From Verrucomicrobiaceae bacterium (lineage in GTDB: Bacteria > Verrucomicrobiota > Verrucomicrobiia > Verrucomicrobiales > Verrucomicrobiaceae): 48,417 nucleotides of DNA. The stretch is from NCBI GenBank assembly GCA_027486585.1, contig JAIXOU010000053.1, forward strand, positions 1 through 48,417, in the 5' to 3' direction. Of the stretch, positions 39,305 to 45,992 are shown in pieces (position 1 is the stretch's first letter; each line of letters starts with the position of its first letter). The notes beneath the pieces were generated by a model. The model worked only from the letters and a program-made list of their open reading frames with translations. It did no database searches and was not told the DNA's origin. Both the position numbers and the translations under genes were made by a program.

Positions 39305-40462
39305 ATGCCTCAGCCAGCCCGCCGACTCGAAGTTTTCACTGAATCTGTCATCCGCGAGATGACGCGACTTTCGAACCGTCATGGTTCGATCAATCTGGCT
39401 CAGGGGTTTCCTGACTTTAATCCGCCAGAAGCGCTCATTGATGCGCTGGCGGTGGCGATTCGTGGTCCGTTTCATCAGTATGCGGTGACTTGGGGTGCGC
39501 CGCGTTTTCGCCAGGCTTTGGCTAAAAAGCATCAGCGCTTCACGGGACTGGAGATTGATCCTGATCGGCATCTCGTCGTCACCTGTGGCAGCACGGAGGC
39601 GATGATGGTCTCGATGATGACCGCCTGTGATCCGGGTGACAAGGTGATCGTCTTTTCACCCTTTTATGAAAACTACGCGGCTGATGCGATCCTGACGGGT
39701 GCTATCCCCGTGCATGTGCCGCTTCACGCACCAGAGTTCACCTTTGATCGTGAAGACCTGCGCCGCGCTTTTGCTGGTGGAGCAAAGGCCATCGTCATCT
39801 GCAATCCAGCCAACCCGAGCGGCAAGGTTTTCACACGAGACGAGCTGCTCTACATTGCGGGACTAGCTGAGGAATATGATACGTTTGTGCTGATGGATGA
39901 GGTGTATGAACACATCGTTTATGCCCCGCATGAGCACACTTATTTTGCCACGCTACCAGGCATGTGGGAGCGGACGCTGAGCTGTGGGTCGCTTTCGAAG
40001 ACCTATTCCATCACGGGCTGGCGACTGGGGCACGTCATTGCTCCAGAGCATCTGATCGCCCGAGCACGCAAGGTGCATGATTTCCTGACCGTTGGTGCGG
40101 CGGCTCCACTTCAAGAGGCTGCTGTCACAGCTCTGGAGTTCCCAGACAGCTACTACACCGACCTCCAGCGTGAATATGATGAGAAGCGGGACCTCTTTCT
40201 CGGTTACCTGCGCCAAACCGGCCTGCCATTCACCGAGCCGCAGGGGGCCTATTACACGCTGCTAGACATCTCCAGCCTGGGTTTCAAAAAGGATACGGAG
40301 GCCGCAGAGTGGATGACCCGCGAAGTCGGCATCACAGGTGTTCCAGGCAGCAGCTTCTTCCGCGAGCCTGAGCACCGCTATATTCGCTTCCACTTTGCCA
40401 AAAAAGAGGAAACCCTCCGCGCGGCTGGCGAAAAGCTAATAGAAGGCTTAAAACGCGGATAA
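39305..40462 (+). CDS. PLP-dependent class I/II aminotransferase (kynurenine/methionine aminotransferase-like)
   Basis: The protein has 385 residues. The PLP lysine is Lys232 in SCGSLSKTYSITGWRLG, preceded by INLAQGFPDF at the N-terminus, the CNPANPSGKVF aspartate-side loop and VLMDEVYEH. The ending FHFAKKEETLRAAGEKL is typical. The NLAQGFPDF and P-x-G-x-F-Y-T-type (QGAYYTLLD) sites are shared by KAT/YbdL-type enzymes, which use aromatic or sulfur amino acids. The substrate cannot be fixed from sequence. Confidence 0.9.
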   Translation: MPQPARRLEVFTESVIREMTRLSNRHGSINLAQGFPDFNPPEALIDALAVAIRGPFHQYAVTWGAPRFRQALAKKHQRFTGLEIDPDRHLVVTCGSTEAMMVSMMTACDPGDKVIVFSPFYENYAADAILTGAIPVHVPLHAPEFTFDREDLRRAFAGGAKAIVICNPANPSGKVFTRDELLYIAGLAEEYDTFVLMDEVYEHIVYAPHEHTYFATLPGMWERTLSCGSLSKTYSITGWRLGHVIAPEHLIARARKVHDFLTVGAAAPLQEAAVTALEFPDSYYTDLQREYDEKRDLFLGYLRQTGLPFTEPQGAYYTLLDISSLGFKKDTEAAEWMTREVGITGVPGSSFFREPEHRYIRFHFAKKEETLRAAGEKLIEGLKRG

Positions 40463-40532
40463 TGTGGTAGAAAACCTGTCCTAGGTAAAAAACATGTTTG
40501 CGGCATGTGGTCACAGTCGTTTATAAGCTACC

Positions 40533-41630
40533 ATGCACGACCCCCGCATCGACCAACTCGCCCGTCAACTCGTCCGCTACTCCACCCAGGTAAAGAAGGG
40601 GGATTTTGTCTGGATCGACTGCTTTGACGTGCCTGCCAGTGTCGCTCAGGCCATGATCCGCGCTGTGGTCGCAGCCAAAGCTCACCCATTGGTACATTTG
40701 CATGACACCACGGTGACTCGAGAGATGATGATTCATGGGCAGGAAGCGCAGTATGATTTGATCGGCCAGCATCAACTGGAGCTGATGAAAAAGATGGACT
40801 GCTACATCGCTATTCGCGGCAGTAACAACATCACCGAAAACAGCGACGTACCTGCGGAGCAAATGAAGATGATCATGGCAAAGCTGAGACCTTTGCAAAA
40901 TCAGCGCGTGAATGAAACGCGTTGGTGTGTGCTGCGCTGGCCCACCTCAGCCATGGCCCAGCAGGCAGGCATGAGTACGCAAGCCTTCGAAGACTTCTAT
41001 TTCAAAGTCTGCCTACTGGACTATGCGGCGCTCATTCCTGCCATGAACCAGCTCAAAAAGCTGATGGATAAGGCCAAAGACGTACATATCAAAGGCCCCG
41101 GCACAGATCTGCGCTTTAGCTTAAAAGGCCTGAAGTCCATCGTTTGTGGTGGTCGCCATAACATTCCCGATGGCGAGGTTTTCAGTGCCCCAGTGAAGGA
41201 CAGCGTGGAGGGCGTGATCAGCTACAATGCGCCGACGATTTATCAGGGCATCGCCTTTGACAGCGTGAAGCTGGAGTTTTCCAAAGGTAAGATCGTTAAT
41301 GCTACAGCCAACAACACGGCAGCTATCAATAAGATCTTCGATAGCGACGAAGGCGCTCGCTACATCGGCGAGTTTGCCATTGGCTTTAATAGCGAAATCA
41401 AAGAGCCGATGCGCGACATTCTCTTTGATGAAAAGATCGCCGGTAGTTTCCACTTCACCCCAGGTCAGGCTTACGAGGGCGTGGCTGACAATGGCAATCG
41501 CAGTCAGGTTCACTGGGATCTCGTGAATATCCAACGCCCGGATTACGGTGGTGGGGAGATCTGGTTTGATGACCAGCTCATCCGCAAAGATGGCAAGTTC
41601 CTGGCCCCAGAACTCAAGCCGCTCAACTGA
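40533..41630 (+). CDS. M29-family metallo-aminopeptidase (AmpS/PepS type)
   Basis: The protein has 365 residues and no signal peptide. The metal-binding regions of family M29 are visible: NIPDGEVFSAP (Glu), GEFAIGFN (Glu), the AGSFHF strand with its His, AYEGVADNGNRSQVHWDLV (His-x-Asp at HWD) and late IWFDDQLI. AmpS normally has a T at several positions where this protein has S or F. By family it removes N-terminal residues from peptides. The next gene starts 8 bases after its stop, so they are probably co-transcribed. Confidence 0.9.
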   Translation: MHDPRIDQLARQLVRYSTQVKKGDFVWIDCFDVPASVAQAMIRAVVAAKAHPLVHLHDTTVTREMMIHGQEAQYDLIGQHQLELMKKMDCYIAIRGSNNITENSDVPAEQMKMIMAKLRPLQNQRVNETRWCVLRWPTSAMAQQAGMSTQAFEDFYFKVCLLDYAALIPAMNQLKKLMDKAKDVHIKGPGTDLRFSLKGLKSIVCGGRHNIPDGEVFSAPVKDSVEGVISYNAPTIYQGIAFDSVKLEFSKGKIVNATANNTAAINKIFDSDEGARYIGEFAIGFNSEIKEPMRDILFDEKIAGSFHFTPGQAYEGVADNGNRSQVHWDLVNIQRPDYGGGEIWFDDQLIRKDGKFLAPELKPLN

Positions 41631-41637
41631 TCACGTC

Positions 41638-42723
41638 ATGCGGCTGGGGCCATTCCACATCCATCGATCTTCTGCTCTCGTCTTGACGATGGCAGCAGGT
41701 TTGTTTTCCCCACTTCCTCTCATGGCAGACAATCTTCGTATCGGCATCGTGGGCTTGGATTCCTCACACTCCGAGCAATTCACCCTCAGGCTGAATGATC
41801 CGGCCAATCCGAACCACATCCCTGGAGCGCGTGTCATTGCGGCCTTTGCCGGTGGTAGTCCTGATCTGCCAGAGAGCGCCACACGCGTCGAAGGCTTCAC
41901 CACCACACTTCGTGATAAATATGGTGTGAAGATCATGCCAACGATTCAGGAAGTCTGCGCGGCTGTGGATGCGGTGATGATCCTCAGCGTGGATGGTCGC
42001 CCGCATCTCGATCAGGCCATCAGCGTCATCGCCAGTGGAAAGCCTTTCTTTTTAGACAAGCCAGTCGCAGCAAGTCTGAAAGATGCAGTAGAGATTTATC
42101 AGTTAGCGGAGAAAGCCAAGGTGCCTTTCTTCAGTGCTAGTGCTACCCGCTGGTGGCCTGGGGTGATCGAGGTCGCGACGGCAGATCCACTTCCCGCACG
42201 ATCCGCGCTGGTCTATGGTCCATCTCCTGAGCTGCCGTTTCATCCAGATCTTTTCTTTTACGGCGTGCATTCAGTCGAGGCGCTGTTCACCGTCATGGGA
42301 TCCGGCTGCCTGAGTGTCGAGCGCACCTCCACCCCTGATACTTCCGTCTGCACCGGCACCTGGGAAGGTGGGCGGTTGGGCACAGTGCACGCGCTGCACA
42401 CGCTTCCGATGGGCTCCACCAGCTATAAAATCATCCGCTTCGGCCAAGAGGTCATTACCGAGCAAAAAAGCCAGGGCGACTACACGCCACTGCTGCGTGA
42501 GATCGTGAAGTTTTTCCAAACCAAGCAGGCTCCACTAACGGCTAAGCAAACCCTGGAGATTTACGCTTTCATGGAAGCTGCCCAGGAGAGCAAGCGTCAA
42601 AATGGTAAAGCCGTGCAGATCCGTGAAGTGCTGACAAAAGCGGGTGCTCCAGAGGCATGGCTGCCAGCCCTGCCAGCGAAAACGCCGCCAACGCCTGCAT
42701 CCAAGACGGCTCCTAGAAAGTAA
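41638..42723 (+). CDS. Secreted Gfo/Idh/MocA-family oxidoreductase
   Basis: The start at 41638 gives 361 residues with a signal peptide (SALVLTMAAGLFSPLPLMA). The Rossmann start is LRIGIVGLDSSHSEQF and the family EKP motif appears as FFLDKPVAASL. The catalytic-domain part includes FFSASATRWWPGV and FFYGVHSVEALFTVMG (typical His). NAD(P)-linked oxidoreduction of sugars is the family role. The exported location is common in Planctomycetes and Verrucomicrobia, where the substrate is usually unknown. It follows the M29 gene. Confidence 0.88.
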   Translation: MRLGPFHIHRSSALVLTMAAGLFSPLPLMADNLRIGIVGLDSSHSEQFTLRLNDPANPNHIPGARVIAAFAGGSPDLPESATRVEGFTTTLRDKYGVKIMPTIQEVCAAVDAVMILSVDGRPHLDQAISVIASGKPFFLDKPVAASLKDAVEIYQLAEKAKVPFFSASATRWWPGVIEVATADPLPARSALVYGPSPELPFHPDLFFYGVHSVEALFTVMGSGCLSVERTSTPDTSVCTGTWEGGRLGTVHALHTLPMGSTSYKIIRFGQEVITEQKSQGDYTPLLREIVKFFQTKQAPLTAKQTLEIYAFMEAAQESKRQNGKAVQIREVLTKAGAPEAWLPALPAKTPPTPASKTAPRK

Positions 42724-42769
42724 GGATTTAGCCATTGACGAAACTCTGGAAGCTTAGCATCGTTGCCAA

Positions 42770-43201
42770 ATGTCACGCCGAGCCCACTCATGCTTCATCG
42801 CTTTCGCGATGCTTGCGCTTTGCTGGGCTCAAGTCTTTGGCCTGACACGCGGTTATGTTTGCAGTTGCTCAGGCACGCAGGAAATCACGCAGTTTGATCA
42901 CTGTCACAGCTTGGAAGGCTTTGGCTGCCACCACGATGATGAGGCGTTGCATACTCATGAAGATCATGAGAATGAAAGCACTCACGAGCATGCCTTGCTC
43001 AAGGAAAGCCTGGATTCACAGCCGCTATCATTCTCACATGTCATCACCAGTCCCTTGCTCGTCACAGAGATGGCGGCGGTCAGTCATCGCCCCGTCATCG
43101 TGATTCAGATGCCAGTCGCCACCTTGTCTTATGGGTGGGATACAACGTTGAGACGACGATGGCCGCAGGTGCTGACACGCACCATCGCATTAAGAGTTTA
43201 A
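42770..43201 (+). CDS. Small secreted His/Cys-rich protein at the head of the metal-efflux genes
   Basis: The protein has 143 residues. An N-terminal signal (CFIAFAMLALCWAQVFG) is followed by cysteines (YVCSCSG) and a cluster of His/Asp/Glu (FDHCHSLEGFGCHHDDEALH, then THEDHENESTHEHAL). The His-rich core suggests metal binding in the periplasm. The C-terminal half is ordinary. I do not recognise a family; small periplasmic metal-binding proteins often accompany Cus/Czc systems. It lies upstream of the outer membrane efflux gene with a weak hairpin between. Confidence 0.65.
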   Translation: MSRRAHSCFIAFAMLALCWAQVFGLTRGYVCSCSGTQEITQFDHCHSLEGFGCHHDDEALHTHEDHENESTHEHALLKESLDSQPLSFSHVITSPLLVTEMAAVSHRPVIVIQMPVATLSYGWDTTLRRRWPQVLTRTIALRV

Positions 43202-43216
43202 GGCTCATCTGACGCC

Positions 43217-43245
43217 GCCATCCACGACGATGGCAGCTGGTTTTT
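43217..43245 (+). terminator. Weak hairpin plus T-tract before the efflux operon
   Basis: GCCATC pairs with GATGGC around CACGAC (43217-43234). AGCTGG follows, then TTTTT (43241-43245). The 6-bp stem is short and the T-run is displaced, so this is only a possible terminator or attenuator between the His-rich gene and the efflux genes. Confidence 0.3.
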
Positions 43246-43297
43246 GTTCTCACCACAGGCATCATTTTCGTGCCCTTAACTCTTTAGATTTTGTCTC

Positions 43298-44500
43298 ATG
43301 GTTCGTGTTTTTTGCATTCTTCTTTTTTGTCCACTGGTGGCGTCCTCCGTCACTCTTTCATTGACGGATATTGCCCCGCGCGTGCGTGCTCACCATCCCG
43401 CGCTGAAAGCAGCCCGTCTGAGTATTGACGAAGCTCGTGGACGCCAACTCGGTGCTGGTCGGCTCAGCAATCCAACCCTCGATACCAGCTTCCAAAACGA
43501 AAGCCGTGTCAGTCCTCGCACCACCGTGTTTGGCATTGATCAATCCTTTCCGCTGACCAAACGCCTGAGTCTAGAAAAACAACTCACCGGTCAACTCGTG
43601 ACGGCGGCAGAGCATGAAGTGCATGATGTCGAGCGACGCTACATCGCCGTCGCGCGCAGCCTTGCTGTGAAGTTGCTAGCCCTCGATCAACAACGTACTC
43701 TACGCCAGCAGCAGACGGCATTGGCTCAAAAGTTAGCTGATTTTGCAAAAGACCGCGCCAAGGTGGGCGAATTATCACCACTGGATGCAGCACAGGCTCA
43801 GGTCGATGGTCAACGTCTGTTGCTAGAAGCACGCCGACTCGAGATCGAAGCTGTCAGTCTGCGTGGTGAGCTCAAGCCCATGCTCGGCCTGAAACCTCAA
43901 GACACGCTGGCACTTAGCGGACAGCTTCCCTCCTTAGCACTGCCACCTTCTCAAGCTTGGCAAAAGCGGGCCGATTACCAACTTTCACAAACCAGGATCG
44001 AAGCCACTCAAACGGAAGCTGCGCTAGCAAAAGCCAAACGCATCCCAGATGTCAGTGCAGGCTTTTTTGCCTCTCGTGAGCAGCAGGACACAACCCCAGT
44101 CCATACGGAACGCACAGGCTTTGTCGGCTTCCGTTTCTCCATCCCATTGCCGTTTTGGAATCGCAATCAGGGAGAGATCGCCGAGAAGGCAGCCAGTGCT
44201 GAACGTGCCAGGCTTGAATCGGAAGCTCTAGCGGTGCAAATCACTGGCGAAGCCGATACGGCACGCCGTGAGATGGAGGCGAATGCTGGGCTTGTCAGTG
44301 ACACCCGAGACAAACTGCTGCCTCTCGTCATCGAGCAAACCAGCAAGCTGGAGAAAGCCTATGAATCCGGTCAAAGCGATCTTCTCACCGTGCTGCGCGC
44401 ACGCGAACAACGAGTGCAACTCGAAGCTGCCGCACTGGATGCGATACGAGACTTTCACCTCGCGAAGATCCGTTATGAATCAGCCATAGGCCAACCTTAG
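43298..44500 (+). CDS. CusC/CzcC-type outer membrane efflux protein (TolC family)
   Basis: The protein has 400 residues. A short hydrophobic N-terminus (CILLFCPLVASSVTLSL) is followed by HPALKAARLSIDEARGRQLGAGRLSNPTL-type TolC start, long heptad-rich helices and IPLPFWNRNQGEIAEK before the second coiled coil. These are the marks of CzcC/CusC channels. It would form the outer membrane part of the metal efflux pump with the genes at 44868 and 45986. The small DUF3147 gene lies 6 bases downstream. Confidence 0.9.
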   Translation: MVRVFCILLFCPLVASSVTLSLTDIAPRVRAHHPALKAARLSIDEARGRQLGAGRLSNPTLDTSFQNESRVSPRTTVFGIDQSFPLTKRLSLEKQLTGQLVTAAEHEVHDVERRYIAVARSLAVKLLALDQQRTLRQQQTALAQKLADFAKDRAKVGELSPLDAAQAQVDGQRLLLEARRLEIEAVSLRGELKPMLGLKPQDTLALSGQLPSLALPPSQAWQKRADYQLSQTRIEATQTEAALAKAKRIPDVSAGFFASREQQDTTPVHTERTGFVGFRFSIPLPFWNRNQGEIAEKAASAERARLESEALAVQITGEADTARREMEANAGLVSDTRDKLLPLVIEQTSKLEKAYESGQSDLLTVLRAREQRVQLEAAALDAIRDFHLAKIRYESAIGQP

Positions 44501-44506
44501 CACATC

Positions 44507-44857
44507 ATGTCCTACTACCTCATTAAACTCTTCCTCAGCGCTGGTGTGATCGTTATGGTCACAGAGATCGCCAAACGCAACAACACCGCTGGCAGCCTCA
44601 TTCACTCGCTACCACTGACATCACTCCTAGCCTTCATCTGGCTGTATGTGGAGACCAAGGATTCCGCGCTTATCGGCAGACACGCCTTTGGCACCTTTTG
44701 GTTCGTTTTGCCGACCTTACCGATGTTTGTATTGATGCCTTGGCTCATCAAGAAACTAGGTGGCTTCTGGCCTGCTCTCATCGTCGGCATCATCCTCACC
44801 GTGGTCCTCTATGTCATCACCATGCGCCTGCTGAAAATCGCAGGTGTGAATCTTTAA
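44507..44857 (+). CDS. DUF3147 small membrane protein
   Basis: This 116-residue protein has four predicted transmembrane helices. It begins SYYLIKLFLSAGVIVMVTEIAKRN and has the GSLIHSLPLTSLLAFIWLYVET segment of the DUF3147 family. The function is unknown. The family often sits beside CusC/CzcC and RND genes, as here, between the outer membrane protein and the adaptor with short gaps (6 and 10 bases). Confidence 0.85.
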   Translation: MSYYLIKLFLSAGVIVMVTEIAKRNNTAGSLIHSLPLTSLLAFIWLYVETKDSALIGRHAFGTFWFVLPTLPMFVLMPWLIKKLGGFWPALIVGIILTVVLYVITMRLLKIAGVNL

Positions 44858-44867
44858 CCGTCTCTCC

Positions 44868-45992
44868 ATGTCTTTAAAATCTTTCTTCCCTTTGGCACTA
44901 CTTTCGGCTGTCGTATTACAGGCTGCTGATTCTGCACGCTTGGACAATACCGTCATTCTTGAACCCGCCGCGGTGGTCAATCTGCAACTGGAGTTTGTCG
45001 AAGCCGAAGAGACCACGTTTGAAGAAACCCTCTTTTCCCTCGGCCACATTGAGGTCTTGCCGGGCAATCGCGCCATTGTCAGCAGCCGCATTCCAGGGCG
45101 GGCCTTTTCGGTATTGGTCATTCCTCATCAAGAGGTCGAAGTGGATGCTGAAGTTGCCTGGGTGGAGAGTCGTCAGCCGGGTGATCCACCCCCAGTGATC
45201 AAGCTCACAGCACCCATCAGCGGCATTGTTTCTAAAGTAAACATCGCCCAGGGGCAGCCTGTCTCACCGGATCAGGAGCTGATCGAAATCATAGACCTGA
45301 ATACGGTCGAAGCCGTAGCTCATGTGCCCCAACATCTGGCGGGTAAATTGAAGATCGGCAGCAAAGCTCATATCCGAATCAATGCGCTGCCTGAGCAATT
45401 CTTTGAAGCGAAACTCGTGCACACCGCCGCCATCGCTGATGAAACGTCTGGAACGCTTGAAGCCGCTTTCCATGTGCCGAATCCAGACAAGCTCCTGCGT
45501 CCGGGCATGAAGGCCGAGTTCAACCTCGTCGTGAATCAGCGTGAAGGCGTGATGTCCATCCCACGCTCAGCTGTGCAGGGAGATGCCGCAGAGCGTTTTG
45601 TTTACATCAAAGACTACGATTTAAAAAATGCCTTTGTCAAAACCAGCATCGTTCTCGGAGCACAGAATGACCAGTATGTCGAAGTCGTGAAAGGACTCTT
45701 CCCCGGAGATGAGGTGGTTACTCGCGGTGCTTATGCCCTTGCCTTTGCCGGCAAAGGCAGTGTTTCGCTCAAAGAAGCATTGGATGCCGCTCATGGTCAC
45801 GCCCATAACGAAGATGGCTCAGAGATGACCAAAGAACAACTCGCGGCCAAGGGCGATGGTGACGACCATGCTCATGAACACGGCAGCCAGAACTGGACTA
45901 ATCTCACGACCTTCTTTGCAGGCACCAGCGGTCTGCTCCTGGTTCTTTTGATCCTAGCGATCATGAAGCGGAAGGAGATGCCGCCATGTTGA
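44868..45992 (+). CDS. CusB/CzcB-type periplasmic adaptor with C-terminal His-rich segment and membrane helix
   Basis: The protein has 374 residues with a signal peptide (FFPLALLSAVVLQAADS). Adaptor marks are SSRIPGRAFSVLVIPHQEVEVDA (lipoyl half), LTAPISGIVSKVNIAQGQPV (second half), the beta-barrel NTVEAVAHVPQHLAGKLKIG, LLRPGMKAEFNLV and VSKLFPGDEVVTRGAYAL-type end. Unusually, it continues with a His-rich stretch (AAHGHAHNEDG and DGDDHAHEHGS) and a C-terminal hydrophobic helix (FFAGTSGLLLVLLILAIM). The alpha-hairpin is very short. It overlaps the pump gene by 7 bases (stop 45990-45992, start 45986). Confidence 0.9.
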   Translation: MSLKSFFPLALLSAVVLQAADSARLDNTVILEPAAVVNLQLEFVEAEETTFEETLFSLGHIEVLPGNRAIVSSRIPGRAFSVLVIPHQEVEVDAEVAWVESRQPGDPPPVIKLTAPISGIVSKVNIAQGQPVSPDQELIEIIDLNTVEAVAHVPQHLAGKLKIGSKAHIRINALPEQFFEAKLVHTAAIADETSGTLEAAFHVPNPDKLLRPGMKAEFNLVVNQREGVMSIPRSAVQGDAAERFVYIKDYDLKNAFVKTSIVLGAQNDQYVEVVKGLFPGDEVVTRGAYALAFAGKGSVSLKEALDAAHGHAHNEDGSEMTKEQLAAKGDGDDHAHEHGSQNWTNLTTFFAGTSGLLLVLLILAIMKRKEMPPC

